From the NCBI RefSeq assembly GCF_031180975.1, contig NZ_JAPSLI010000001.1, positions 239,521-303,520 on the forward strand: a stretch of DNA of 64,000 nucleotides. The letters run 5' to 3'. Numbering within the stretch: the first letter of the stretch is position 1; each line of letters starts with the position of its first letter. The stretch is from Microbacterium sp. GTDB taxonomy: Bacteria; Actinomycetota; Actinomycetes; Actinomycetales; Microbacteriaceae. Below the pieces are notes generated by a model, which did no database searches, was not told where the DNA came from, and worked only from the letters and a program-made list of their open reading frames with translations. Of this stretch, positions 47,410 to 56,306 are shown piece by piece. Both the position numbers and the translations under genes were made by a program.

Positions 47410-48411
47410 TCAGTCCCCGTCGCTCTGGCAGGACCGGATGAAGGCGAGCACGCCGTCCAGGTCGCCACCGGAGTCGAAGGCGATCTCCGTGATGCCGGCG
47501 TCCGAGAACGCCTCCACCGTGCGCCGACACTCGTCGGGTGTTCCTGCGACGCAGTACTGATCGACCAGCTCGTCGGGAATCAGCTCGTCGAGGGGGCGCC
47601 CTGCGTCGAACTCGGTGCGGATCCGCTTCATCCGTTCCTCATCGAGATCGCTCCAGTCCAGGAAGAGCCGCGACAGGAAGGCGACCTGTGACCACCTCGC
47701 GATGAAGTACCCGAGAACTCCCCGCATGCGCGACCGCGCCCGCGCGCCGTCGGCGTCGACCGCGATGGGGATGTAGGCCACCACGGGCACCGCTTCCCTG
47801 CCGGCATCCCGCGCCGCCGCTTGCACCTCCTGCGCTGCCCACCGTGCGTGCTCCTGCGAGCACATCATCGTCAGCACCGCACCGTCCATGCGCCTGCCCG
47901 CCTGCGCGAGTGCCTTGGGGCCGACGGCGGCGACGTACACCGGCGGAACCTCCATATGCTCCGCCGGGGACAGCCGCAGCCCATTCGCCGAGTGCAGCAC
48001 CCCCTGTTGTGTCAGTGCGTCGCCGCTCAGCAGAGTGCGCAACGCCGTCACCGCCTCGTCGACGATCCGCAGCGGCGGCGAGGCGGGCTTGTCGATCAGC
48101 GCGCCGCGTTCGGCCACGCCGGCACCGAGTCCGACGATCACCCGTCCATGCCCGAGTTCGCAGAGGCTGCGGATGTCCATGGCGAGCGATGCCGGATGCC
48201 GGTGCTGCGACGCGAGCACGCCGAACGCGATTTCGATGTCGCGTGTCCGTGCCAGTGCCGCTGCCGCCGTCGGCATCGCCCCCCGGTGGAACAGGTCCTC
48301 CGACAGCCAGGCCCGCCGCACTCCTGCCGCCTCGGCGCGCACCACGTCATCGACCACGCGGGCAGCATCGCCGTGGTTGGAGAGCTGGATGCTCAGCGCG
48401 GGCAGTGTCAT
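47410..48411 (-). CDS. LLM-class oxidoreductase, Mer-like
   Basis: A 333-residue LLM-class TIM barrel closer to the methylenetetrahydromethanopterin reductase (Mer)-like, F420-using subgroup than to luciferases. ARVVDDVVRAEAAGVRRAWLSEDLFHRGAMPTAAA, IEIAFGVLASQHRHPASLAMDI, GRVIVGLGAGV and VPPVYVAAVGPKALAQAGRRMDGAVLT are the landmarks. The last part, YCVAGTPDECRRTVEAFSDAGITEIAFDS, is a common LLM ending. It lies 4 nt after the M24 gene and 1 nt before the next LLM gene. The substrate is unknown. Confidence 0.83.
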   Translation of the reverse strand: MTLPALSIQLSNHGDAARVVDDVVRAEAAGVRRAWLSEDLFHRGAMPTAAAALARTRDIEIAFGVLASQHRHPASLAMDIRSLCELGHGRVIVGLGAGVAERGALIDKPASPPLRIVDEAVTALRTLLSGDALTQQGVLHSANGLRLSPAEHMEVPPVYVAAVGPKALAQAGRRMDGAVLTMMCSQEHARWAAQEVQAAARDAGREAVPVVAYIPIAVDADGARARSRMRGVLGYFIARWSQVAFLSRLFLDWSDLDEERMKRIRTEFDAGRPLDELIPDELVDQYCVAGTPDECRRTVEAFSDAGITEIAFDSGGDLDGVLAFIRSCQSDGD

Positions 48412-48415
48412 CGCC

Positions 48416-49681
48416 TCAACGGACCTCGAGCAGCTCGTCGCGGGGAATCGACGACAGCATCTCCGGAGCGTCGTCGGTGACGATGACGTGCTCCTCGAGG
48501 GCGAAGACGCCGAGTCCGCTGGGGTCGTAGAGCCACGGCTCGACCGAGAGCACCATGCCCTCCTGGAGGACTTCGTCGTTGTAGGGCGTCAGCATGATGG
48601 GCTCGTGCAGGTCCATCCCGATGCCGTGTCCTATCATGTCGAGCGTCGGCAGTCCGGACTCTTCGATGATCCGTGCGGCGGCGAAGAACACCTCCTTGGC
48701 TGGCACGCCGGGGCGGCACATCGACACGGCGGCGTCCTGAGCGCGGACCGTGATGTCATACACCTCGTGGTGCCGGTCGGTCGCCTTGCCCAGCAGGGTG
48801 GTGTACGCCACGTCGGTGCCGTACTGGCCGTACTTGGCGCCGGTATCGATGATGAGCAGGTCGCCTTCCTCGAAGGGCCGGGCCTGCGGCAGCGAGTCGC
48901 TGCAGTGGTACCGGTCGCTACCCGCGCGGATGTTGCGGAACGAGGTGTCATCACCGCCACGCTTCATGATCTCGAAAGCGATGCGGTTGCCGATCTCGCG
49001 TTCGGTCTGCCCGAGCGCCAGATCGTCGCGCACCGCGGTGATCGCCTCGTCGGTGATCCTGGTCAGCCATCGCATGCGATCCAGCTCGCGCGGAGACTTG
49101 ATCATCCGCACACCCCAGATCACACGGGCGGCGCTGCGCATCTCGCCGGAGACGAGCTGTTCGGTGACGTACAGCAGGTCGTCGAGGTTCCAGCCTGGCG
49201 ACATGTGCGTGCCGCGCTCGAAACCAACGACTGCCGTCCGTCCGCCGAGCCGGTGTACGGCTTCGACGAGGACCCGGCCGAAGTCGCGAGGCGCTGCATG
49301 CGGTTCGGGGAAGATGGCGAGCTCGTCCACCCACGACGTCGACCACGCCGTGCCCGAGAAGAATCGCGGGATCAGCAGCACCGGATCCTTCGAACGGTGC
49401 AGCAGGAGGGCGCCGGTCGGGAACGACTTGGAATTCCAGTGTCCATTCTGGAACCCGGAGAAGTACTCGACGTTCTCCCCCGACGTGATCACGACGACGT
49501 CCAGCCCGTCTTCACGCATGATCTCCTGCGCTCGGCGGACTCGTGACTCGTACTCGTCACGCGGGAAGTCTTCCCAGTTCAGCCGGTACGCTTCGGGAAA
49601 TCCCATCTCTTCCTGCTTCCTCTTCTTCGAGCTTCCTGATGGTCGCGCCGGGGCGCCGTTACTGAGATCCGGGTCATTCAC
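48416..49681 (-). CDS. M24-family metallopeptidase / creatinase-fold hydrolase
   Basis: A 421-residue protein with a creatinase N-terminal domain (DEYESRVRRAQEIMREDGLDVVVITSGENVEYFSGF) and a pita-bread M24 catalytic domain. All five metal ligands are visible: Asp279 (IIDTG), Asp290 (GTDVAYT), His352 (GHGIGMD), Glu381 (SVEPW) and Glu396 (LEEHVIVT). It is therefore probably a dinuclear-metal peptidase such as an Xaa-Pro dipeptidase relative; true creatinase lacks the full metal set. In an operon with a transporter and F420 enzymes, a C-N bond hydrolase is plausible. GTG 49681 (GGGAG 7 nt upstream) overlaps the end of the binding-protein gene; ATG 49606 is an alternative. Confidence 0.85.
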   Translation of the reverse strand: MNDPDLSNGAPARPSGSSKKRKQEEMGFPEAYRLNWEDFPRDEYESRVRRAQEIMREDGLDVVVITSGENVEYFSGFQNGHWNSKSFPTGALLLHRSKDPVLLIPRFFSGTAWSTSWVDELAIFPEPHAAPRDFGRVLVEAVHRLGGRTAVVGFERGTHMSPGWNLDDLLYVTEQLVSGEMRSAARVIWGVRMIKSPRELDRMRWLTRITDEAITAVRDDLALGQTEREIGNRIAFEIMKRGGDDTSFRNIRAGSDRYHCSDSLPQARPFEEGDLLIIDTGAKYGQYGTDVAYTTLLGKATDRHHEVYDITVRAQDAAVSMCRPGVPAKEVFFAAARIIEESGLPTLDMIGHGIGMDLHEPIMLTPYNDEVLQEGMVLSVEPWLYDPSGLGVFALEEHVIVTDDAPEMLSSIPRDELLEVR

Positions 49682-50732
49682 GGATGAACTCCCGATCGGC
49701 AAGGTCGACCTTCTCGACGAACTCGTTGGTGTAGTTCTTCGTGGGGTCCGTCTCAGGAAGCTCGCCCAGCGTCGTGAGCATCTCCGCCTGGAGGGCCCAG
49801 GCCTCCTCGTTGTGCAGGCCCAGCCCGTTCTCGTCCGTCCACTCCGTGGCGAGGAAGCGGCTGTCCATCTCGAAGGTGGCGGCCAGGGATTCGGCGTTCA
49901 CGTTCGCGTACATGCCGGCCATCGCCTCGGCGGTCCCCTTCGGGTCTTCCAGAGCCGCCTTCAGACCTTTGAGGGACGCACGCACGAAGCGCTCGACGAG
50001 GTCCGGATCCTTCTCGATCAATTCGGGCGTGGTGAACAGGACGGTCGACGGGGTGATGTAGCCGGCATCCGAAACGGTAAGGATGTTCACCTCGTCTTTG
50101 AGGTCGGGCAAGCCGGCGAGGTTGCCGAGGAACGTTCCGGCCGCGTCCACCTGCCCTTCGGAGAGGGCTGCGAACTGGGCGCCGGGGCTGAGATTGATGA
50201 AGTCAATCTCGTTCTTGTCGATTCCGGCGAGTTGGAGGGCCGCCAGCGTGGCGAGGTGTCCCGACGAGGTCACCGAGCCGCCGATGGACTTGCCGCGCAG
50301 GTCCTCCCATGTCTCGATCCCCGAGTCCTTCAGGGCGATGACGGCGTTCGGGTTCTCCTGGTACTGCTGCATCACCGAGACCATGTCGATACCCTTGGTC
50401 TGCGCCGAGAGCAGGTGCGAGGCCTCGCCCGTGCCGAACATCACTTCTCCGTTCGCGACCAGCTGCACGGCGGTTGCACCTCCGTTGCCGGGCTGGTCGA
50501 CCAGTTGGATGCCCTCCTCCTCATAGAAGCCGAGCGCCTTCGCCGCGGCGTACGGCAAGGTGATCTGGTCGGGAACCCAGGAGTGGCGGAGGGTGACGAG
50601 GTCGAGACCGTCCTCGCTTTTGGCCGCTTGGCCACCGCCCTGGTCGGCTGCGGCGCAGCCGCCGAGGGCGAGGGCGAGAGCAGCGGATGCTGCCGCGGCG
50701 CTGATCACACGGGACTTCGTTGTGCTGTGCAT
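49674..50732 (-). CDS. ABC transporter substrate-binding lipoprotein, NMT1/THI5-like
   Basis: A 352-residue exported lipoprotein. The signal peptide ends in the lipobox LALGGC (about Cys25), with an acidic tether. TLRHSWVPDQITLPYAAAKALGFYEEEGIQL and VQLVANGEVMFGTGEASHLL start the type II binding fold of the nitrate/sulfonate/pyrimidine-precursor (NMT1/THI5, SsuA, TauA) group. LRGKSIGGSVTSSGHLATLAALQLAGIDKNEIDFINL is the second typical stretch. The ligand cannot be inferred. ATG 50732 has GGAG 6 nt upstream. It lies between the permease and the M24 gene in one operon. Confidence 0.88.
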   Translation of the reverse strand: MHSTTKSRVISAAAASAALALALGGCAAADQGGGQAAKSEDGLDLVTLRHSWVPDQITLPYAAAKALGFYEEEGIQLVDQPGNGGATAVQLVANGEVMFGTGEASHLLSAQTKGIDMVSVMQQYQENPNAVIALKDSGIETWEDLRGKSIGGSVTSSGHLATLAALQLAGIDKNEIDFINLSPGAQFAALSEGQVDAAGTFLGNLAGLPDLKDEVNILTVSDAGYITPSTVLFTTPELIEKDPDLVERFVRASLKGLKAALEDPKGTAEAMAGMYANVNAESLAATFEMDSRFLATEWTDENGLGLHNEEAWALQAEMLTTLGELPETDPTKNYTNEFVEKVDLADREFIRE

Positions 50733-50774
50733 GAGGGGCTCCAAACGGGTGGGGTGGATGGTGCAGGGATGAGG

Positions 50775-51620
50775 TCAGCCGGATTCCCGGGCGAGTCGGG
50801 TGTTGGCCCGCGTGCCGACCATGAGGCGACCGAGAAGCCGGACGCCGAAGTAGAACAGCATTCCGATCGCGGAGATGAAGACGATGGCCGCGAACACCTC
50901 CGCGGTGTCGATACGGCTGTTGGCCATGAGGATCTGGTAGCCGAGTCCCGCTCTTGCCCCGATGAACTCGCCGACGATCGCACCGACGACGGCCAGCGAC
51001 ATGCCGACCTCGAGGCCGGCGAAGATCTCCGGAAGGCTGGAGGGCAGGTAGATCATGCGGAACTTCTGCCAACCGTTGGCCGACACGGAGTGCATCAGCT
51101 CGAGCAGGTTCACGTCGACGCCCTCGAAGCCCACCACCGTGTTGACCAGAACCGGGAAGAGGCAGATCAGCGCCGTGATCGCGATGATCGATGTCTCGCC
51201 GACGCCGAACCAGATGAGGAAGAGCGGAGCGAGAGCGACCTTCGGCACGGTCTGCAGGAAGACGACACCGGGATAGATGATGGTGCGCAGCGGCTTGGAG
51301 TAGAAAATGCCGAGGGCGAGCAGGAACCCGAGCAACGACCCGATGACGAAACCGATCACGATCTCACGAGCGGTGACGATGGTGTTCGACCACAGCGACG
51401 AGGAGTTCAGCTGCATGGACTGGATGATCATCGACGGGCCGGGCAGGATGAAGGCGCGCACCCACCCCAGCTGCGAGGCGATCTCCCAGAGGATGAAGAG
51501 CGCACCATAGAACAGCACTGCCGGCAGGCTGGTGAAGTGCCGCTTCCACGCGCCGCTCCGTGTGTTCGTCGCGATGATCGTCGCCGTACGCGGGCCGTCC
51601 GTGGCGATGGTGTCAGTCAT
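50775..51620 (-). CDS. ABC transporter permease, SsuC/TauC type
   Basis: A 281-residue permease with about six helices. The cytoplasmic EAA-like loop is IYLPSSLPEIFAGLEVGMSLAVVGAIVGEFIGARAGLGYQI, characteristic of nitrate/sulfonate/taurine-type permeases. LWEIASQLGWVRAFILPGPSMII is the first membrane region. The ATG at 51620 lies 8 nt inside the end of the ATPase gene, giving translational coupling. A 42-nt gap separates it from the binding protein. Confidence 0.9.
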   Translation of the reverse strand: MTDTIATDGPRTATIIATNTRSGAWKRHFTSLPAVLFYGALFILWEIASQLGWVRAFILPGPSMIIQSMQLNSSSLWSNTIVTAREIVIGFVIGSLLGFLLALGIFYSKPLRTIIYPGVVFLQTVPKVALAPLFLIWFGVGETSIIAITALICLFPVLVNTVVGFEGVDVNLLELMHSVSANGWQKFRMIYLPSSLPEIFAGLEVGMSLAVVGAIVGEFIGARAGLGYQILMANSRIDTAEVFAAIVFISAIGMLFYFGVRLLGRLMVGTRANTRLARESG

Positions 51621-52395
51621 GGGGTTCCAGCATCTGTCGGAGCTCATGGGAGAGCGCGATGAACGTCGGGTCTTCACGGTGGTCGGGCGTCCGGGGGCGG
51701 GGCAGCTGCACCCGCTCGTACTTCTGCACGACGGTGGGCCGCGGCCCCATCACCAGCACCTTGTCGGATAACAGAACCGCCTCATCGATGCTGTGTGTGA
51801 CGAAGAGGATGGTTTTGCCCGCCTCCTCATGGATCCGGAGCAGTTCGAAGCCCATCCGGTCCCGTGTGATCAGGTCGAGAGCGCCGAACGGCTCGTCCAT
51901 GATCAGCACGCCCGGGTCGTACGACAATGCGCGCGCAATCGCCACGCGCTGCTGCATGCCGCCGGAGATCTGATCGGGGCGGTGATCGGCGAAGTCCTCA
52001 AGACCGACGAGAGCGAGCAGTTCTCTGCCGCGGTCCTCCTTCGCCTTCTTCGACCAGCCGAGAACGTCCAGCGGCAGGGTGACGTTACGGAGCACCGAAC
52101 GCCACTCCACCAGGGTGGGCCGCTGGAAGACGAATCCGAACTGCCGGGACGCGCGGGCTGCGGCCGGGGGCTGGTCATCGATGAGGATCTGGCCGGATGT
52201 GGGTGCAAGCAGGTCGCCGACCATTCGGACCACCGTGGTCTTCCCGCACCCCGATGGGCCGATCACGGACACGAAGCTGCCGGCTTCAATGCCGACGCTC
52301 ACGGAATCCACGACCTGCATCGGTCCGGCCGCCGTGTGGAACGTCTTTGTGACGTCCCGCAGCGTCACTGCGGCGCCTCCTCCACCAGAGTTCAT
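51613..52395 (-). CDS. ABC transporter ATP-binding protein, SsuB/TauB type
   Basis: A 260-residue ABC ATPase: Walker A GPSGCGKTTVVRMVGDL, Q-loop FVFQRPTLVEWRSVLRNVTLPL, signature ISGGMQQRVAIARALSY, Walker B VLIMDEPFGALD and the switch His in LFVTHSIDEAVLL. This set is typical of the nitrate/sulfonate/taurine group. It is the first gene of the seven-gene minus-strand operon to 45413. ATG 52395 has AGAGG about 8 nt upstream. A promoter with TTGAGG and TAGTTT boxes lies about 75-100 nt upstream. Confidence 0.92.
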   Translation of the reverse strand: MNSGGGGAAVTLRDVTKTFHTAAGPMQVVDSVSVGIEAGSFVSVIGPSGCGKTTVVRMVGDLLAPTSGQILIDDQPPAAARASRQFGFVFQRPTLVEWRSVLRNVTLPLDVLGWSKKAKEDRGRELLALVGLEDFADHRPDQISGGMQQRVAIARALSYDPGVLIMDEPFGALDLITRDRMGFELLRIHEEAGKTILFVTHSIDEAVLLSDKVLVMGPRPTVVQKYERVQLPRPRTPDHREDPTFIALSHELRQMLEPHD

Positions 52396-52467
52396 CAAAG
52401 AAACCTCTCCGTCGTTCGGATCGCCGCCCGTGCTCCGGGGAGATGGTCGACGATGACCGTTGTCTGA

Positions 52468-52497
52468 AAACTAGCCAGGCACTCCCGTAGCCCTCAA
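52468..52497 (-). promoter_or_regulatory. Probable promoter of the ABC-M24-LLM-fgd operon
   Basis: On the minus strand, TTGAGG (52497-52492) and TAGTTT (52473-52468) are separated by 18 nt, upstream of the ATPase gene by about 72 nt. It is a conventional -35/-10 pair, unlike the leaderless promoters elsewhere. Confidence 0.5.
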
Positions 52498-52565
52498 TCG
52501 ACAATTCGTACATTCCCGATCGTCCGCTGGACGCTTCGGAGCGTGAGGGGTGCAAACGGCTCCGA

Positions 52566-52571
52566 TACTAT
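52566..52571 (+). promoter_or_regulatory. Probable -10 box of the F420-0 transporter operon
   Basis: TACTAT on the plus strand, with a ~100-nt leader to the GTG start at 52680. The leader contains an 8-bp inverted repeat CTCGCCGA / TCGGCGAG (52642-52659) shortly before the start codon. Confidence 0.4.
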
Positions 52572-52679
52572 CGACGCATCCCGTCGACGCTGCGGGACCA
52601 GCGGTCCTGATCTGGATCGTGCGCCGGACGCATCCCGTGACCTCGCCGACATCGGCGAGACCCAGCCTTGGGAACCACC

Positions 52680-53663
52680 GTGACCTCTCGCACCCTCCGC
52701 GCCGGCATCCCGGCTCTACTCCTGATCGTGTTTCTCGGCGGCTGCGCTCCCTCCCCGGGAGCCGCCCCTTCCTCGGAGCCCGGCGCCTCGACCGGCTTCC
52801 CCGTCCAACTGGAGAACTGCGGGACTGAGCTCGAGATCGCAGCACCGCCCGAGCGCGTGCTCGCCATCAAATCGACCTCAACCGAGATGCTGCTCGCCCT
52901 GGGGCTGGAGGACCGCATCGTCGCGACGGCTTTCCCCGACGGTCCCGTCCCCGAGCAGTGGCGTGAACGCGCCGACGGGCTCGTCGTGATCTCTGAACGC
53001 CTGCCCGGTCAAGAGAGTGTGCTCGAGCTCGCACCCGACTTCATCTATGCCGGGTGGGAGTCCAACGTCACCGCCGAGGGCGTGGGCGAGCGCGACAGCC
53101 TGGCCCAGCTCGGGATCGGGACGTATGTCGCGCCTGCCGCCTGCACCGGACCCGAGCGGCCGGATCGTCTGACATTCGAGGACGTCTTCGACTCGATCGA
53201 GGAGGTGGCGCAGATCTTCGACGTCTCCGACCGCGCGGCGCAGCTCATCGCCGATCAGCGCGCCCGGCTCGAAGCCGTCGCGCCTTCCGAGCTCGGCCTG
53301 CGGGCGCTCTGGTACAGCTCGGGCAGCGACACCCCGTTCGTGGGAGGCGGCACGGGTGCCCCTCAGATGATCATGGACGCCGTCGGTCTGGAGAACATCG
53401 CCGCTGACATCCCCGAACCGTGGGGTTCGCTGTCCTGGGAGGCGGCCGTCGCCGCCGACCCGGATGTCATCGTCCTCGTCGACTCTGCCTGGGGCAGCGC
53501 CGAGAAGAAGAAGTCTGTGCTCGCCTCCCATCCGGCCGCGTCATCGATGCGGGCCGTCGCCGAAGGCCGGTATCTGGTGGTGCCCTTCCCTGCCGGCGAG
53601 GCCGGCGTGCGCAACGTCGACGCGGTGGAGACCCTGCGAGCGCAGATCGACGATCTGCCATGA
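52680..53663 (+). CDS. ABC transporter substrate-binding lipoprotein, probable F420-0 binding protein
   Basis: A 327-residue lipoprotein of the BtuF/FhuD-like (helical-backbone) binding family. The lipobox is LGGC (about Cys22). VLAIKSTSTEMLLALGLEDRIVATAF and VLELAPDFIYAGWESNVTAEG are the two typical cores, and PDVIVLVDSAWGSAEKKKSVLASHPA is near the C-terminus. Such proteins normally bind metal chelates. A specific actinobacterial clade, found with a matching permease and ATPase and with cofE, has been proposed to bind coenzyme F420-0 (TIGRFAMs models TIGR03868/TIGR03869/TIGR03873, from memory). The neighbouring cofE and fgd genes support that reading. GTG 52680 is chosen; TTG 52668 is an alternative. 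Confidence 0.8.
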   Translation: MTSRTLRAGIPALLLIVFLGGCAPSPGAAPSSEPGASTGFPVQLENCGTELEIAAPPERVLAIKSTSTEMLLALGLEDRIVATAFPDGPVPEQWRERADGLVVISERLPGQESVLELAPDFIYAGWESNVTAEGVGERDSLAQLGIGTYVAPAACTGPERPDRLTFEDVFDSIEEVAQIFDVSDRAAQLIADQRARLEAVAPSELGLRALWYSSGSDTPFVGGGTGAPQMIMDAVGLENIAADIPEPWGSLSWEAAVAADPDVIVLVDSAWGSAEKKKSVLASHPAASSMRAVAEGRYLVVPFPAGEAGVRNVDAVETLRAQIDDLP

Positions 53664-54742
53664 CCGATGCGACGAGGTCCCTCGCCCGGCCGGTGGCCTG
53701 GTCGCCGGCATCCGCACTGCTGCGCGACGCCGCGATGATGAGCGCGCTGGCGGTCCTCGTCCCCGCGTCGATCGTCGCAGCCGTGACGATCGGTCCCGCC
53801 GAGATCTCTCCCGCCGCGACATGGGGCACCGTGCTCGCCCATGTGAGCGGAGGACCCGCCGTCCTCCCCCCGACTCTCGACGCGATCGTCTGGCAGATCC
53901 GCCTGCCTCGCGCGCTCACCGCGGCCGCCGTGGGCGCCGGCCTGGCTCTGTGCGGGGCGGTGCTGCAGTCCACCACCCGAAACTCGCTTGCAGACCCGTT
54001 CCTGCTGGGTATTTCCGCAGGGGCCTCCCTCGGGGCCGCCTGCGTCATCCTTCTCAGCGCGGCGATCGCCCTGCCGCTGGCGGCGTTCGCCGGAGCGTCG
54101 CTCGCGCTTGCGATGACCCTGGCGCTCGCACGTGACGGCACCACCGTCGTGCCCGGCCGGGCGATTCTGGCAGGAGTGGCCGTGTCGGCGTTCTTCGGGT
54201 CCCTGACGAGTCTCGGGATCTTCTGGTTCGCGAACGGCGACAGCTACCGAGAGATCCTCGGCTGGCTGCTCGGATCTCTCGCCGGTTCCTCCTGGACCGG
54301 CACGGCACTCGTCGCTGCGGCGCTGCTGCTCACGGCGCCCTTGCTGATGGGAAGCGCACGAACCCTGGACGCGTTCCTGCTCGGCGACCACGCGGCGGCG
54401 TCCCTCGGCGTCTCGGTCGTCCGCGCACGCTGGATGCTGCTGGTCGTCGCGACGCTGCTCACCGCAATCATGGTCAGCGTCAGCGGGTCCATCGGCTTCG
54501 TCGGGCTGGTCGTTCCTCATGCCGTCCGGCTGCTCGGCGCCGTCAGGCATAGGCTGCTTCTGCCCTGCTCCGCGTTGGGCGGAGCGGTGCTGATGGTCTG
54601 GGCTGACACCGCGGCGCGGTCGCTCTTCGAACCCCGGGAGCTGCCGGTCGGGGTCGTGACCGCGTTGCTGGGTGCGCCCGCCTTCGGACTGCTGCTTCTG
54701 CGGAGAGGCTCCGTGAGAGCGCGACGGGAGCAGCGGGCATGA
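53660..54742 (+). CDS. FecCD-family ABC transporter permease, probable F420-0 transporter
   Basis: A 360-residue permease of the FecCD/BtuC fold, about ten helices. IVWQIRLPRALTAAAVGAGLALCGAVLQSTTRNSLADPFLLGISAGASLGA is the strongest family signature. GSIGFVGLVVPHAVRLL is the second. In this family the permease forms a homodimer. The ATG at 53660 overlaps the binding-protein stop as ATGA, and its own stop overlaps the ATPase start. Substrate assignment to F420-0 rests on the gene neighbourhood. Confidence 0.85.
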   Translation: MTDATRSLARPVAWSPASALLRDAAMMSALAVLVPASIVAAVTIGPAEISPAATWGTVLAHVSGGPAVLPPTLDAIVWQIRLPRALTAAAVGAGLALCGAVLQSTTRNSLADPFLLGISAGASLGAACVILLSAAIALPLAAFAGASLALAMTLALARDGTTVVPGRAILAGVAVSAFFGSLTSLGIFWFANGDSYREILGWLLGSLAGSSWTGTALVAAALLLTAPLLMGSARTLDAFLLGDHAAASLGVSVVRARWMLLVVATLLTAIMVSVSGSIGFVGLVVPHAVRLLGAVRHRLLLPCSALGGAVLMVWADTAARSLFEPRELPVGVVTALLGAPAFGLLLLRRGSVRARREQRA

Positions 54743-55575
54743 ACAGCCCTCCCGCATCCGATGGTTTCGCAGTCCGGCTCGAGGCGAAGGGGATCGTCGC
54801 CGTCACAGGCGGGCGCGCCGTACTCGCCGGAGTCACGATCACGGCGAATGGCGGCTGCGTGACGGCGGTGGTCGGTCCGAACGGCGCGGGCAAGTCGACG
54901 TTGCTGCGCATCCTGGCGGGAATCGAGCGGCCGGGCGAGGGGAGCGTCCTCCTCGGCGGAGCGGACCTGAAGGGCGTCCCCGGCAGGCAGCGCGCTCGAC
55001 TCGTCGCGTTCGTCGAGCAGGAGCCGGCGACGGACCTTGACCTCCGCGCGCTCGACGTCGTGCTGCTCGGCCGCATCCCCTACCTCGGAGTCATGGGAGC
55101 CCCGGGCGCCCGGGACACCGACATGGCGCGTGCCGCGATGGACAGCATGGGCGTCGGGCATCTCGAGGATCGCAGCTTCGCCCACCTATCCGGCGGCGAG
55201 CGGCGCCGCGTGCTCCTGGCCCGTGCCATCGCCCAGCAACCGTCGGTGCTCGTCCTCGACGAGCCGACCAATCACCTCGACATCGGCGCGCAGCTGACCG
55301 TGCTTGAGTTCGCGCGGCGCGTCGCCCGCGGCGGCATGTGCGTGGTGCTCGCCCTGCACGATCTGACCCTCGCGGCCGCCTTCGCCGATCGGGTCGTGGT
55401 GCTCGCCGACGGCGTCGCCGCGGCCGCCGGCCCCCCGGATGAGGTTCTCACCCCGGACCTGATCGCCCGAGTGTTCGATGTCACGGCGAGCGTGTTGCGC
55501 CGCGCCGAGGACGATGCGCCGGTGTTCGCCTACTCGCGGTCGCCGCGGCTGCCGTCCGCCAGCCCGCGGCGGTAG
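54739..55575 (+). CDS. ABC transporter ATP-binding protein, probable F420-0 transporter
   Basis: A 278-residue ATPase of the FepC/BtuD type: Walker [18 protein letters not shown]-loop region [28 protein letters not shown], signature [15 protein letters not shown], Walker [14 protein letters not shown] and switch His ALHDLTLA. The last 15 codons overlap the convergent cofE gene by 46 nt (55530-55575), so each message would be antisense to the other at its 3' end. It completes the three-gene importer. Confidence 0.88.
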   Translation: MNSPPASDGFAVRLEAKGIVAVTGGRAVLAGVTITANGGCVTAVVGPNGAGKSTLLRILAGIERPGEGSVLLGGADLKGVPGRQRARLVAFVEQEPATDLDLRALDVVLLGRIPYLGVMGAPGARDTDMARAAMDSMGVGHLEDRSFAHLSGGERRRVLLARAIAQQPSVLVLDEPTNHLDIGAQLTVLEFARRVARGGMCVVLALHDLTLAAAFADRVVVLADGVAAAAGPPDEVLTPDLIARVFDVTASVLRRAEDDAPVFAYSRSPRLPSASPRR

Positions 55576-56306
55576 GCCTCGGCGGTTCCCTCACGGAAGA
55601 GATCGTCTTCGCCTGTGCGCACGATGGTGGCGGCTCCGGGAAGGTCGAGTTCGCCGACGGCATGACCCAGCCCGCGCAGCACCGCGACGGGGGTGCCGTT
55701 CACCTTCCCCTTTACGAGGTCGCCTGCACCGGCGATCTCGTCGGCAAGGCACGGCCTGGTGACCCGAAGCTCCCGCCCTGTGGAGTCGCGCATTCCGTGC
55801 ATCTCGTCGAACACCCGCACGCCGGCAGCGCCGATCGCGATGTCCGTCTGCCCACCCCGCCACGGACGCCCGAGCGTGTCGGTGATGACCACACCGATCC
55901 GAACGTTCCACCGCCGCCGCAGCGCTGCGCCGATCCGCCGGGCGGAATCGTCGGGATCGATCGGGAGCAGAAGCACCGTGCCCGCCTCGGTGTTCGAGGC
56001 GTCGACGCCGGCGGCGGCGCCGACGATTCCGAGCCGGTTCTCGACGATCCGCAGTGACGTGCCGTCGGTGCGTTCACGGGTGGCGACGACGCGCACTGTC
56101 TCAGAGGTGATCGCCGCCTCCCGGTCTTCCGCGCGAATGATGCGGCCTTCGGCCTTCGAGATGATCTTCGACGTGATGACCAGGATGTCACCGTCGATGA
56201 GGGGTTCGCCCGTGGCATCCACGGCCGTTGCGATGACCCCTGCGACGTCAGCGCCCGGCGCGATCTCCCCGATACCCGGCAGTGCCCAGACGCAGATCCT
56301 CTGCAT
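55530..56306 (-). CDS. cofE: Coenzyme F420-0:L-glutamate ligase
   Basis: A 258-residue enzyme adding glutamate to F420-0 with GTP. The CofE landmarks are in order: [89 protein letters not shown], and [25 protein letters not shown]. This is the stand-alone form; mycobacterial FbiB has an extra C-terminal nitroreductase-like domain that is absent here. ATG 56306 shares a TGATG junction with the upstream FGD-family gene, with GAAGGA 5 nt before it; GTG 56309 is the alternative. Its 3' end overlaps the transporter ATPase. Confidence 0.93.
   Translation of the reverse strand: MQRICVWALPGIGEIAPGADVAGVIATAVDATGEPLIDGDILVITSKIISKAEGRIIRAEDREAAITSETVRVVATRERTDGTSLRIVENRLGIVGAAAGVDASNTEAGTVLLLPIDPDDSARRIGAALRRRWNVRIGVVITDTLGRPWRGGQTDIAIGAAGVRVFDEMHGMRDSTGRELRVTRPCLADEIAGAGDLVKGKVNGTPVAVLRGLGHAVGELDLPGAATIVRTGEDDLFREGTAEAYRRGLADGSRGDRE

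Noticed and set aside
48416-49681. Creatinase (creatine amidinohydrolase)
   Set aside because: The protein has the full five-ligand metal site of M24 peptidases, which true creatinase lacks, and no creatininase or sarcosine oxidase gene is nearby.
52680-55575. Plain cobalamin or siderophore importer
   Set aside because: The fold would allow it, but no B12 riboswitch, siderophore gene or iron-box was recognised, whereas cofE and F420 enzymes adjoin it. The alternative stays possible and is noted in the evidence.
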